Source of the DNA: Ignavibacteria bacterium
GTDB taxonomy: Bacteria > Bacteroidota > Ignavibacteria > Ignavibacteriales > Melioribacteraceae
Direction: 5' to 3'
NCBI GenBank assembly: GCA_009773205.1
Contig: WPAE01000008.1
Coordinates: 1-64,000, forward strand
DNA: 64,000 nt
Position numbers and translations under genes: made by a program. Within the stretch, counting starts at the first letter, position 1. Each line of letters opens with the position of its first letter. Positions 40,337 to 50,154 of the stretch are shown here, piece by piece. The notes under the pieces were generated by a model, which worked only from the letters and a program-made list of their open reading frames with translations, was not told the origin of the DNA and made no database searches.

Positions 40337-41092
40337 ATGAATCTAAATGACCCCAAAAAAATAGCTGCCGAAAAAGCCGTAGAAGAAATAAAAGATGATA
40401 TGATAGTTGGACTTGGCACCGGTTCAACATTTCATTTTGCACTTCTTAAAATTGCCGAAAGAATACAAAGTGGTGAATTGAAAAACATTAAATGTGTTGC
40501 CAGCTCTAAACAAACCGAATTGAAAGCAGCGGAGTTAGGAATACCGTTAGTCACTTTAAATGAATTGTACAAAAGTGGGCGGCGGACAAGTTCTCAATCC
40601 GCCACAAAAACGGCGGACAAGTTCTCAATTGATCTTACTATTGATGGTGCTGACGAATTAGATAAGGATCTTAATCTTATTAAAGGCGGCGGCGGTGCGT
40701 TGTTGCGCGAGAAAGTAATCGTTCAAGCAAGTAAAAAATTTATTGTTGTTGTTGATGAATCTAAATTATCTAAAAAACTTGGAATGAATTTTCCTGTTCC
40801 TGTTGAAGTACTTCAATTTGCCGTTGAAGCAGAAAAAAGTTTTTTGGAATCTCTTGGCGCTAATGTGAGCATAAGAAAGAATAGTGATGGAGAACATTTT
40901 ATAACTGATGAAGGTAACTTTATATTAGATGCAAAGATTAATGCAATTGAAAATGTTGATGAGTTTGCATCTATATTAGAGCAACGCGCTGGAATTGTTG
41001 AACATGGTTTGTTTAGAAGCTGTTTGGTAAGTAAAGTAGTTTGTTCTTTTAGTGATGGTAGTGTTACTGAGTGGAATAGCTATAAGCTGTAA
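40337..41092 (+). CDS. rpiA: Ribose-5-phosphate isomerase A with repeat insertion
   Basis: The protein is about 251 aa from the ATG at 40337 (AGGA 6 nt upstream). A TTG at 40292 in the same frame has no ribosome site. Family blocks are DDMIVGLGTGSTFHFAL, IKCVASSKQT, DLTIDGADELDKDLNLIKGGGGALLREK and VVDESKLSKKLG, with the catalytic Asp-x2-Glu and Lys region present. It interconverts ribose 5-phosphate and ribulose 5-phosphate in the pentose phosphate pathway. Between TLNEL and IDLTIDGADE, where other RpiA proteins run almost directly, about 19 extra residues (YKSGRRTSSQSATKTADKF) are encoded by a GGCGGACAAGTT-type repeat. The last codons (TEWNSYKL) and the stop come from the downstream 149-bp repeat. 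So both an interior loop and the C terminus are repeat-derived. Confidence 0.88.
   Translation: MNLNDPKKIAAEKAVEEIKDDMIVGLGTGSTFHFALLKIAERIQSGELKNIKCVASSKQTELKAAELGIPLVTLNELYKSGRRTSSQSATKTADKFSIDLTIDGADELDKDLNLIKGGGGALLREKVIVQASKKFIVVVDESKLSKKLGMNFPVPVEVLQFAVEAEKSFLESLGANVSIRKNSDGEHFITDEGNFILDAKINAIENVDEFASILEQRAGIVEHGLFRSCLVSKVVCSFSDGSVTEWNSYKL
40573..40630 (+). repeat. In-frame palindromic/direct repeat inserted in rpiA
   Basis: CGGCGGACAAGTTCTCAAT occurs at 40580-40598 and again at 40611-40629. The first copy forms a GGCGGA/TCCGCC hairpin. A related CGGCGGACAAGT lies in the terminator-like hairpin at 19853-19904. Confidence 0.8.
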
Positions 41093-41214
41093 GCTATAAG
41101 CTATAAGCTGTAAGCTAAAGAAACGAAGATGTAAATTAAATCCATTGTAGTTTGTTTTGTTCTTTGAAATCTTGCAACTAATCACTAACAACCAACAACT
41201 AACAACCAACAACT
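41066..41214. repeat. 149-bp direct repeat, copy overlapping the rpiA 3' end
   Basis: This is the expanded copy of 40111-40224: three extra AGCT heptamers (21 nt) and two extra AACAACC/AACAACT heptamers (14 nt). It supplies the rpiA stop codon. Confidence 0.92.
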
Positions 41215-41661
41215 TTTTAAAAATAATTATTGACTGCTATAACCTGAATTTATATTTTAGGCACAGTCTTTTAACACACAACAGACAAAAACACATAAAA
41301 ACGATGAAAATCTGCTTTTCTCTACATAAAAAAACATTGACAAGTTATAACCCGCTTATTATATTAAACCATAAAATAAAGAGAGTTGGGCTAAATACGT
41401 GATTTTTAACAACTTACCTTTTAAATACCGACGGACAGTGTGTGTCTCGAAAGTCAAATTTCATCCAATAACTATACTTAAAACAAATAAGGAGGACAAT
41501 TAATGTTAAACCAGTTACCAACTTAGGGGCGGTCCTTCCCAAAAGTTTGCTTACAGCAGCAAGTCGGCTCGCCGTAGGCGAAATTGTTTGTGTGTGTAAT
41601 ATGTGTGTAGTAAAAAAACAAGTAATACTTAATTAATTTTTCAACCAATAGGGAGAAAAAA
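41215..41661. other. Spacer upstream of the giant T9SS gene
   Basis: No protein gene is supported. It contains a strong ribosome site before a seven-codon ORF (41503-41526), then a GC-rich repeat-like block (GGGCGGTCCTTCCC... to CGCCGTAGGCG). The true ATG follows at 41662 behind AGGGAGAAAAAA. Confidence 0.5.
41503..41526 (+). other. Seven-codon ORF with strong ribosome site
   Basis: ATAAGGAGGACAATT precedes an ATG that reads MLNQLPT and stops at TAG. It may be a leader peptide or the remnant start of a gene cut by the GC-rich repeat block that follows immediately. Confidence 0.4.
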
Positions 41662-44600
41662 ATGAATTTGAAAAACCTATTTGCAAAACTCAGCGTTATC
41701 GTTGTTTTACTTACTGTGTTTGCAGCAAATGCTTTTGCTCAAACATATGTGAGCAATACAAATGGTAATGACATTGTGGGTACTGGTACAGCACTGGCTC
41801 CTTATAAGACCATTGCTAAAGGTATTGCACAAACAGCAGACGGTGGTACGATTATCATCGATGCTGATACGTATAATGAAACAGGTGCGAGTTTAGATTT
41901 AACTGGCGGCGGCGCTGGAAAGAATCTTACTTTCATTGCACAAACTTTTAATGCTCTTAACACAGTTACTATTACAAACGGTGTTACAATTGGTACTGCA
42001 AAAACTATCAATTTGGGAACAACCGGACAAATGTTCAATTTAGGTACTGGTGCAAATGCATTAGTTCTTACAGCTGGAACTTTGAATATCACAACTGCTA
42101 ATGTAATTGTTGGTGGTGGTGGTACAATTACTCGTACTGCTGGTACAATTAATAATACTCCAACTACTACCAATGTAAACGTTACATACAATGGTACAGT
42201 TGATATAGCTTCTGGCGCTGAATTACCAGCTAGCTTAGGTACAGGTACTCTTACTGTTAGTATTACAGCAGGTAGAACTTTAACAGTTGGTTCAAGCGTT
42301 AGTTTTTCTAATGCTGGTTTAATCAATGTTATTACTGGACATGTTACTTTTAATGGTACAGCATCTTTTGCTTATAGCTCTGCTACAACAGCTAATGCTA
42401 TTACGAACGGCGGAACAAATACAGTTACATTCAATGGATTAGTATCTCTTAGCAGATCAGCTGCTGCCCATACAGTAACATTGCAAAATACAAGCACAGG
42501 TACATTATCTTTTGCTGGTGGTGTAACTAATAACGATAATACAAACATTACTCTTAACTTATCAAATACAAGTACTGGTACTGTAAAACTTGGTGCTGCT
42601 ACTATTAACAATACTGTTGCTAACAATGCTGGTGGTATTCTTGAATTATTGGGCACAGTTACTTTTTCTGGTACAACAATTGGTAATGCTGGTTCTACTT
42701 TGAGATTAGGCGGCAACCAATTAAATATTACAAACGCTGCCGCTGCTATCAATAATACAGGCGGTAACATTATTTCTACAACAGTTTCTACAGTTGGCAG
42801 TGGTTTATTGAATATTAGCGGCGCTGCAACCCTTACAGGCGCTGGCGAATTGCCGAATGTTACAGTAAGCGGTCAATTAACTTTAGTTGCTGCTGTAGCT
42901 ACAGTTCCTGTTTACGGTAGTTTTACTCTTTCTTCAGGAACAGCAGGCGCTTTAACTCTCAACAACAATACACTTGAAATTTGGGGTGCTGCTTTCAATA
43001 GAACAAACAATACTCCAGGTAACTTGGTTGCTGGAACCGGCACTCTTTCTTTTAGAGGCGGTTTGGCCCAAACATTTACACCTGGTGGATCTTGTGTGCT
43101 TTACAATATGGTAGTTAATAAAACTGCAAGTACAGTTGTTACTTTAGCTTCTTCGGTTGCAGTTGGAAATAACTTAGCAATCACTTCAGGCACATTAAAC
43201 GTTGGTGATTTTAATATAAACCTACAAGGTGCGCCAAGCGTATTTTCAAATGGCGGACAGGCTTATTCTTCTACTGGTAATGGATATGTAGTATTTGAAG
43301 GCGCAAGTGGTGGTGTTACAGGCGCAGGTCAATTTGGTAATATCCTTGTGAATTTATCAAATGCTGCTAACGCAGTTACAACTGCTTCAAATATCGCTTT
43401 CTCTGGCATTCTTTTCATTAACCAGGGCGATTTTGTAGTTGGCGTTGGTAATACTTTAACTATGAACAATGCCTTAGTTGCTAACCCAACAGTTAGAATA
43501 AATACAACTACGGCAAACAGCGCATCTTTGATTAATAACGGTACTGTAACTTATTCTGCAAATGTTAACTTGCATTACTTTGGCGCTAACAGCCTAATAG
43601 CTGCTGGTGAATGGACAGGCGCTCCAACCAAAATTAACGACGTAACTGTTGCTACAGATGGTGGAACAACAATTACTGGCGTTAACGCTGCTTCAACAAT
43701 TAATGGTACTTTAACAGTTAATGGAAATACAACATTAGCACAGGGTGCTAACGTTTATACATTAGCTGGTGATGCTAAAACTCACTCAATCGTTGGTACA
43801 GTTACTGGTGGTACTTTGGAAGTTACCGGTGCTGGTTCTGCGGTTAACGGTACAACAAGCACAGCTGCTGGCTTCAATGCTTCAGTTAATCACTTGTCAT
43901 TCGAACCGGCTGCTAACAACGCAGCTTTCACATCAACAAACTTGAAGACAGTTGGTGGAAACCTTACTCTTCTTGGTGTGAGCACAAAAACTGGTGCTAC
44001 TGCAACAGTTACAATGAATGGAACAACATCAACATTGACTGGAAACTTAGCAGTTGGTAATGCAACTTTAGGTCCGGTTGCTTCAGTTACAATAAATGGT
44101 TCAACAACATCAGTATTAACTGGTAATGTTGTTCTTACAGATGGCAGCTTAACTCTTACAAGAGGCGGAAACAGCACAGTTGTTGGCGGTTTTGTTACTT
44201 TAACAAAAGGTACTTTAACATTAGGTTCTAATGTTAGCGTTACTGGTCAAACAACACAAGCTGCTGGTAATTTAGCTCTTGGCGGATTTACATATACACA
44301 ATTAGGTAGCGTTGCTACACCAGATTATAACAGAACTGGTGCTGGTACTGTTACTAACGGTACAGTTTCCTTTAACTCTACTGCGGCTGCTATCGACGTA
44401 ACTCCTGGTGCTACATCATTTGTATTACCAAATGTTTCTACAGTTGGTACAGCCTTTGGTGTTACTTTTAACGCCGCTCTTGAAATTGCTGGTACAGTAT
44501 TATTTGATAACGCTGGTACAATTACTCAAGCTGCAGGCACATTAACATTGAGTGGTTCTACAGTAACGGTAACAAATGATGCTGGTGCTTTCACAGGATC

Positions 44601-47600
44601 TGTTACTTTTACAGGTGCTGCTCAATCATTGTCTTTAGCTCAGAATTATGCTTTCCCAACAATGGTTGTAAACAATGCTGGTACGTTAACAATAGTTGGT
44701 AACCCAGCAACAACAGCAAGAACTTTAACAGTTGGTACAGCTTATACAAATACTGCAGGTACAATTGCATTAGGCATTCATACACTTGATGTTGCTACAG
44801 CTTTCACATGGACAGCAGGTACAATTACTCAAGGAACAGGTTACTTAAATCTTAATGTTGCTGCTCCAGTTATTCCTGCAACAGGCTGGTCAGTAGATAA
44901 CTTAAGAATTCAAACTACTGCTGCTAACTTTGGAACTTCAGCTTTTACAGTAGTTAAGAATTTGGTTCTTGCTCAAGCTTTAACCACAAGCGCTGATGGT
45001 AAATTGACTTTAGGCGATGGCTGCTTAGTTGAAAGACAAGGCAATGCATTCATTTTGTCAAACCTGCCAACATTTGGTGCTAACACGAACCTTAGATATT
45101 CCACATATACTGGTGCCGTTAGCATACTTACAGCAAAAGAAATGCCAGCTACAGTACGTAACTTAACAGTGTTAAGTGATGGTGGCGCTCTATTTACTCA
45201 ACTTACAGCAAACGTTACTGTTACTGGTACATTAAGTTTAGCTGATATGTTGAATGCAGTTCTATCAGATAAAGTTATCACAATGGCTAATAACTCTACT
45301 TTAGAACTAAAAATAAATGGTACTTTAGCTTTAGATAAAGATGTAACTAAAGCTGGTGCAATGCACTTAATTTACGATGGTGCTACTGGAACAACCACAC
45401 GTGAATTAGGTGTTATCACAGCCGGTGCTTATGCTGCATTTAGTGGAAATGTTACAATCAAGTCGTTAGTAGCTCAAAATGCTATTACAACTTGGAATGG
45501 AACATTTACATTTGATGGCAACAACTATGATCTAAATGCAATTGCATTAAACTTAGGCGGCGCTCTTGCAACAACAACTAATGGTGGTACTTTTGTAAAT
45601 GGTGGTGCTGCAGCATTCTTAAACTTTACAGGTGCTGGTGACCGTACTCTTGCTCTTAATGGTAACTGGGCAGTTCCAGCTGCTATTAATTTCAGATTAA
45701 ATACAACAAACAATACAGACGTAGTTACATTATCTGGTGGAAATCTTGATTTTGCGACAAACGCTCAAGACTTATACTTTGCTAATGGTGTTCTAAGCAC
45801 AGGTTCTAACGTTGTTATTTTACGTCACACAGCTGTTGCTGGTGTTCCAGTTCAAGGTTACAATAGAGCTGGCGTAACTGGTACAAACCAAAGCCACGTA
45901 GTTGGTAACGTAAGAAAGAACTTAGATGTTGTTACAACTGCTGGAGGTAATACACCTGCAATTAGATTAACCAGAGTTGAATATCCAACTGGTACAGCAC
46001 CGGTTACGGTTGCTCCAATCGTTCCTGCACACTACAGACCAATGGCATTCCAATTCAATACTCTACCTACAGCTACATTGAATTTGACTGTTAACCATAA
46101 AGACAAGGTCGCTGATCCTGATGGACCTGGTGGTGAAAAGGGATTCCCAATTACAGATGGTTCATTAAAGTTAGCAAACTACCCAGGATTCTACTGGTTA
46201 GTAACTTCCGATTTAACATTACAACCACAAGTAAAATATGATATCGAAGCTGAAGCTTACGGTTACGCTCCAACTAACTATCCGGAAGGAATTCAAAACG
46301 TACGCTTCTTAAGAAGATTTGATACTAACCCTGACAACCCATGGTTATTACAAGGCGGTTTAGGTTACGATAACTCTACAAATTTTGACCGTGCAAAAAT
46401 TATTGTTAGAAGTGCTGAAGGCGCTATTTCTACGCAAGGCGCACGCTTTACATACAGCCAAATAGCAAAAGCTCCTATAGTTACAACGGCATTACCAGCA
46501 GTTACAGTTGCAGAAAACGCTGCTCTTACAATTACATGGACAAGAGCAAGCCAAAACATTGGCGGTGCAGCAACATTTGAAGCTACTCCAGTTTGGACAG
46601 CAACAGCTCCAGCAGTAGTTCCAACAAATGCAACATTCAGCGCTGCTACTGGTACATTAACTTGGACTCCAAATTTTGTTCAAGCTGGTGTTTATACTGT
46701 AAAAGTAAAAGCAGTTGATGTTGATGTTTCATTATCAACAGAAAACACGGTAACAATAACGGTAACAAATGAAAATCAAGTTCCATCATTCACAGCAACT
46801 GGCGCGGCGGTACAAGCAAATGCTTCTATTCCTTATGGAACAGCAAGAACATTTACTTACATTGCTATGGATGCTGATAACGAAATCTTAACTTATGCAG
46901 TAAGCATTGTGCCAGCTCCAGCCGGTACATTCAGCATTTCTAATGCTTTCGGTTCAGTTGGTCTATTTACATTTACACCTGTATTTGCAGATAACGGAAA
47001 AGTATTTGCAGTTACAGTTACAGCTACAGACCCAAATGCAGCAGTTGCTACAACTACAGCTAACCTAACCATTACAGGTGCATACCAAAGAGGCGATGCA
47101 AACCTTAGCGGCGGTGCTCCAAACGTAGCTGATGCAGTTGCAATTCTAGAACATGTTGTTGGTAAAACACTTCTTTCTGCAGAAGCGCAAGTATATGCAG
47201 ATGCAAAAATAGATGGCGTAATTGGCGCAGTTGATGCTGCTTACGTACTATCATTTATTGCTAACGGTACATGGCCAACATTCAAATCCGTTGCAACAGC
47301 AGGTTCAGTTGAATTTGCTCGTACTTCATCAGAAAATGGTGTTCTTAGTTTACCATTAGCAATCAGCGCAGCAGCAGGCGTTACATCAATCTATGCAGAA
47401 GCTGATTTGAACAATGCTAATCTCGAAATTGGTAAAGTTAATATGCGTTTACCAGAAGGATGGTTAGTATCTACATTTACAGAAAATGGTAAAGTTAGAA
47501 TAGCAGCAGCAGGTACAAAAGAACTAAAAGATGGTATCTTTGCTACAGTAGAAGTTACATTAAAAGATAAAGAAACAGCAGTTTCAATTACAGGAAGCGC

Positions 47601-47934
47601 TAAGTTGAATGATGAAATTTCTTCATCATTAAACGCAAAGGTAAGAGAAATACCAACAGAGTTCGCTTTAAGCCAGAACTATCCTAACCCATTCAACCCA
47701 ACAACAACTATTAAATTCCAAGTTGCGCAAGATGCAAAAGTAAACTTGGTAGTTTACGATATGTTAGGTCAAAGAGTTAGAACATTAGTAGATGGTATCC
47801 AAGAAGCTGGATTCTATACAGTACGCTGGGATGGATCTAATGATTTCGGCAGCAAAGTTTCTTCTGGTATCTATATCTATAGATTGCAGGCAGGCAGCTT
47901 TGTTTCCACAATGAAGATGAACTTAATGAAGTAA
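41662..47934 (+). CDS. Giant T9SS surface protein: beta-helix repeats, Ig-like domains, dockerin
   Basis: The 2090-aa protein has a signal peptide ending in FAANAFAQ. A very long low-complexity region rich in Thr, Asn, Gly, Ala and Val follows (about 30-1500), starting YVSNTNGNDIVGTGTALAPYKTI. It looks like a right-handed beta-helix with irregular TLTVNGNTTL-type rungs. Two He_PIG/cadherin-like Ig domains lie at about 1600-1805 (LTWTPNFVQAGVYTVKVKAVD). A dockerin-like pair follows (GDANLSGGAPNVAD and DAKIDGVIGAVD, about 1808-1868), then a cohesin-like segment (about 1880-1990) and an intact sorting domain (FALSQNYPNPFNPTTTIKF). Such proteins act as adhesins or surface-layer components. The next two genes encode cohesins, so the dockerin could attach it to them (inference). 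Domain order dockerin, cohesin-like, sorting domain is the same as in the protease at 4364-8569. Confidence 0.86.
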   Translation: MNLKNLFAKLSVIVVLLTVFAANAFAQTYVSNTNGNDIVGTGTALAPYKTIAKGIAQTADGGTIIIDADTYNETGASLDLTGGGAGKNLTFIAQTFNALNTVTITNGVTIGTAKTINLGTTGQMFNLGTGANALVLTAGTLNITTANVIVGGGGTITRTAGTINNTPTTTNVNVTYNGTVDIASGAELPASLGTGTLTVSITAGRTLTVGSSVSFSNAGLINVITGHVTFNGTASFAYSSATTANAITNGGTNTVTFNGLVSLSRSAAAHTVTLQNTSTGTLSFAGGVTNNDNTNITLNLSNTSTGTVKLGAATINNTVANNAGGILELLGTVTFSGTTIGNAGSTLRLGGNQLNITNAAAAINNTGGNIISTTVSTVGSGLLNISGAATLTGAGELPNVTVSGQLTLVAAVATVPVYGSFTLSSGTAGALTLNNNTLEIWGAAFNRTNNTPGNLVAGTGTLSFRGGLAQTFTPGGSCVLYNMVVNKTASTVVTLASSVAVGNNLAITSGTLNVGDFNINLQGAPSVFSNGGQAYSSTGNGYVVFEGASGGVTGAGQFGNILVNLSNAANAVTTASNIAFSGILFINQGDFVVGVGNTLTMNNALVANPTVRINTTTANSASLINNGTVTYSANVNLHYFGANSLIAAGEWTGAPTKINDVTVATDGGTTITGVNAASTINGTLTVNGNTTLAQGANVYTLAGDAKTHSIVGTVTGGTLEVTGAGSAVNGTTSTAAGFNASVNHLSFEPAANNAAFTSTNLKTVGGNLTLLGVSTKTGATATVTMNGTTSTLTGNLAVGNATLGPVASVTINGSTTSVLTGNVVLTDGSLTLTRGGNSTVVGGFVTLTKGTLTLGSNVSVTGQTTQAAGNLALGGFTYTQLGSVATPDYNRTGAGTVTNGTVSFNSTAAAIDVTPGATSFVLPNVSTVGTAFGVTFNAALEIAGTVLFDNAGTITQAAGTLTLSGSTVTVTNDAGAFTGSVTFTGAAQSLSLAQNYAFPTMVVNNAGTLTIVGNPATTARTLTVGTAYTNTAGTIALGIHTLDVATAFTWTAGTITQGTGYLNLNVAAPVIPATGWSVDNLRIQTTAANFGTSAFTVVKNLVLAQALTTSADGKLTLGDGCLVERQGNAFILSNLPTFGANTNLRYSTYTGAVSILTAKEMPATVRNLTVLSDGGALFTQLTANVTVTGTLSLADMLNAVLSDKVITMANNSTLELKINGTLALDKDVTKAGAMHLIYDGATGTTTRELGVITAGAYAAFSGNVTIKSLVAQNAITTWNGTFTFDGNNYDLNAIALNLGGALATTTNGGTFVNGGAAAFLNFTGAGDRTLALNGNWAVPAAINFRLNTTNNTDVVTLSGGNLDFATNAQDLYFANGVLSTGSNVVILRHTAVAGVPVQGYNRAGVTGTNQSHVVGNVRKNLDVVTTAGGNTPAIRLTRVEYPTGTAPVTVAPIVPAHYRPMAFQFNTLPTATLNLTVNHKDKVADPDGPGGEKGFPITDGSLKLANYPGFYWLVTSDLTLQPQVKYDIEAEAYGYAPTNYPEGIQNVRFLRRFDTNPDNPWLLQGGLGYDNSTNFDRAKIIVRSAEGAISTQGARFTYSQIAKAPIVTTALPAVTVAENAALTITWTRASQNIGGAATFEATPVWTATAPAVVPTNATFSAATGTLTWTPNFVQAGVYTVKVKAVDVDVSLSTENTVTITVTNENQVPSFTATGAAVQANASIPYGTARTFTYIAMDADNEILTYAVSIVPAPAGTFSISNAFGSVGLFTFTPVFADNGKVFAVTVTATDPNAAVATTTANLTITGAYQRGDANLSGGAPNVADAVAILEHVVGKTLLSAEAQVYADAKIDGVIGAVDAAYVLSFIANGTWPTFKSVATAGSVEFARTSSENGVLSLPLAISAAAGVTSIYAEADLNNANLEIGKVNMRLPEGWLVSTFTENGKVRIAAAGTKELKDGIFATVEVTLKDKETAVSITGSAKLNDEISSSLNAKVREIPTEFALSQNYPNPFNPTTTIKFQVAQDAKVNLVVYDMLGQRVRTLVDGIQEAGFYTVRWDGSNDFGSKVSSGIYIYRLQAGSFVSTMKMNLMK

Positions 47935-47941
47935 TTTTCAA

Positions 47942-47965
47942 TTGGAGCGGTGTAAACCGCTCCAA
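47942..47965 (+). terminator. Perfect hairpin after the giant T9SS gene
   Basis: TTGGAGCGG pairs with CCGCTCCAA around TGTAAA. No T run follows, so it may only attenuate transcription into the next gene 44 nt on. Confidence 0.45.
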
Positions 47966-48008
47966 ATTAGATTCTGACAAAATGAATATTAAATAATAAG
48001 AGGTGATA

Positions 48009-50000
48009 ATGAGAAGTTTCAAAATAAGCGTTATAAAGCTGCTGTCTGTTATGACCGTGATGCTTATGCTAGGAACTAGTATTGCCTTTGCTCAGGTTAG
48101 CGTAACTTTTCCAACTGTTTCTGGTGCAGTAGGTTCTTCTACTACAGTGCCGATAATAGTCGGGGATCCCGGAACAAATGTATTTTCTTATCAGTTTACT
48201 CTTTCTTACGATAAGAATATTATAGATGTAACCGGAATTGAAACCGCAGACACCAAAAGTGCGAGTGGTCAAATTTCTTCAAATCCAGACCTAGCAAACG
48301 GCAAACTGAACGTAGCATGGGCAAATAATTCGGCTCTAACAGGTTCAGGAACTTTATTAAAGATCAAGATAACGTTTAAAGCTGCCGGAATGACGGATTT
48401 AGATCCGATGGCAACTTTCTTGTTCAACTCTGGCGTTCCAGCTGCTAATGTTACTAAAGGTAAAGCAACAGCTGCTTCTATCCAGGTTTTTGTTGATAAC
48501 GTTTCCACTACGGGTCTTGCTACTGAAATATTGATTCCTGTAAAGACAACTGCTTTGGCTGCAACCGATAACGTGTACTCGTTTGATTTAACCGGTGCTT
48601 TCGATGCTACAAGGCTCGAACTAACCGGCTATAGTTTAACAGGCACGTTAGGCGATGGCGGACAAGCAGCAATTAATTATAATAACACAACAGGTACTTA
48701 TAGCTTTGCTTGGGCAAATGGTACTAAGATCAGCGGTGTTGGTACTCTGTTCAATCTTAAAGCAAAGGCAAAAGCAAAAGCTGCATCAACTGTATCCATT
48801 GTTACATTCAAGTATAATGCTGGCGCTCCTGCCGTCGTAACTTCGAATGGAACAATAACCGTTGCCAACCAAAAGCCAGTATTCGCTGCTGCTTCGCAAA
48901 CACTTACAGGCGCAGAAAATTCAGCATTGGCTTTGACAGTAGTTGCTACTGATGGTGATAACGATGTTCTTACTTATACAGCAACTGGTTTACCATTAGG
49001 CGCTACTTTATCTACTGCTGGCGCATTTGCATGGACACCAAGCTTTATTCAAGCTGGAACTTATGCTGTTGTTATTACTGCTTCAGATGGTGCTGAAACA
49101 GCAACGATGACATTAAACATTACAATTACAGATGTTAACAGAACTCCAACTATTACTTTAACTCCTGCTGGTCCTTACACAGTTGCTGAAGGCACTCCTT
49201 TAACAATTAAGGCAGTTGGCGCTGATGTTGATACTGATAATACAATTACACTGTCTGCAACAGGTCTTCCTTCTGGAGCTTCTTTTGCAGCAGCAACAGG
49301 TGATTTTGCTTGGACACCAAACTTTGCTCAAGCAGGAAGTTACTCGGTTGTATTTACAGTAAGAGATAACAAGACCGCTTCTGCTTCTATAACAGCAGCA
49401 ATTACTGTAACAAATGTAAATGGCGCACCACGCTTTGATGTTGCAGGCGCAAGACAAATGCCTGATACAACTGTTAAAGCCGGTCTTAACTTTGTTTTCA
49501 CTTTTAGAGCTATTGATCCACAAGGTGATGTAGTTTCTTATTACTTGAATCAACCTGCTCCTTCAAACGCAATTATTGTTCCTTCTACTGGCGTATTTGG
49601 ATGGAGACCAGCAAACACACAAGCTGGTAAACACTACATTGTTGTTTCTGCAAGCGATGGTATTTTAACCACCAATTCCAGAATTGCAACTGTAACAGTT
49701 CAGCCCGATTTGTCAGCTGATGAGAGTGGCATTCCGACAGCTTTTGAATTATTCCAAAACTATCCGAATCCATTTAACCCAACTACAAATATTAAGTATG
49801 CGCTTCCAAAAGAATCAAGAGTTAGAATAGCAGTATTCAATATTCTTGGACAAGAAGTAGCAACTTTAGTAAATTCTGTAATGCAGGCTGGCTATCATAG
49901 CGTTGATTTCAAAGCTAACAACATTCCATCTGGTATGTATATTTACAAGATTGAAACCGAGAGTTTCTCTCAAGTAAAAAAGATGTTGTTGATGAAGTAG
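48009..50000 (+). CDS. T9SS cargo with two cohesin-like and three Ig-like domains
   Basis: The product is 663 aa from ATG 48009 (AGAGGTG upstream; a GTG six bases earlier is part of that site). A signal peptide ends GTSIAFAQ. Two cohesin-like domains follow, about 30-155 (VPIIVGDPGTNVFSYQFTLSYD..IIDV, GSGTLLKIKITFKA) and about 157-282. Three He_PIG-type Ig domains at about 283-560 each carry F.WTP.F.QAG.Y.V. An intact sorting domain ends it (FELFQNYPNPFNPTTNIKY). KAKAKAKAA near residue 255 is a small in-frame lysine-alanine repeat. It sits between the dockerin-bearing 2090-aa gene and another cohesin gene, which argues for a joint extracellular assembly (inference). Confidence 0.87.
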   Translation: MRSFKISVIKLLSVMTVMLMLGTSIAFAQVSVTFPTVSGAVGSSTTVPIIVGDPGTNVFSYQFTLSYDKNIIDVTGIETADTKSASGQISSNPDLANGKLNVAWANNSALTGSGTLLKIKITFKAAGMTDLDPMATFLFNSGVPAANVTKGKATAASIQVFVDNVSTTGLATEILIPVKTTALAATDNVYSFDLTGAFDATRLELTGYSLTGTLGDGGQAAINYNNTTGTYSFAWANGTKISGVGTLFNLKAKAKAKAASTVSIVTFKYNAGAPAVVTSNGTITVANQKPVFAAASQTLTGAENSALALTVVATDGDNDVLTYTATGLPLGATLSTAGAFAWTPSFIQAGTYAVVITASDGAETATMTLNITITDVNRTPTITLTPAGPYTVAEGTPLTIKAVGADVDTDNTITLSATGLPSGASFAAATGDFAWTPNFAQAGSYSVVFTVRDNKTASASITAAITVTNVNGAPRFDVAGARQMPDTTVKAGLNFVFTFRAIDPQGDVVSYYLNQPAPSNAIIVPSTGVFGWRPANTQAGKHYIVVSASDGILTTNSRIATVTVQPDLSADESGIPTAFELFQNYPNPFNPTTNIKYALPKESRVRIAVFNILGQEVATLVNSVMQAGYHSVDFKANNIPSGMYIYKIETESFSQVKKMLLMK

Positions 50001-50029
50001 TTGGTAGTATTTAGTAGTTAGTATTTAGT
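50001..50029. repeat. TAGTATT/TAGTAGT heptamer array after a T9SS gene
   Basis: The run TTGGTAG TATTTAG TAGTTAG TATTTAG starts immediately after the stop codon. Confidence 0.7.
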
Positions 50030-50053
50030 CCGCCAAAGACGGATTAGACAAGG

Positions 50054-50080
50054 TCCCGCTTAAAGAGCGGGATTTTGTTT
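50054..50080 (+). terminator. Rho-independent terminator
   Basis: TCCCGCT pairs with AGCGGGA around TAAAG, followed by TTTTGTTTTT. Confidence 0.8.
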
Positions 50081-50154
50081 TTAAACTATTCTTTTCGTTG
50101 AAAAATATTTAACGGCAATACTTGGGAGCTAAGGAAGAAAGAACTTAGGCGCTT

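Noticed and set aside
39941-41214. Repeat arrays as a possible CRISPR
   Set aside because: Units are 7 nt, tandem, without spacers, and no cas gene is present.
41157-41402. 81-aa open frame after rpiA
   Set aside because: It starts in the heptamer repeat and has no ribosome site or protein-like composition.
43890-44177. Minus-strand frames within the giant T9SS gene
   Set aside because: Low-complexity repeats leave the antisense frames open; no start signals or family features.
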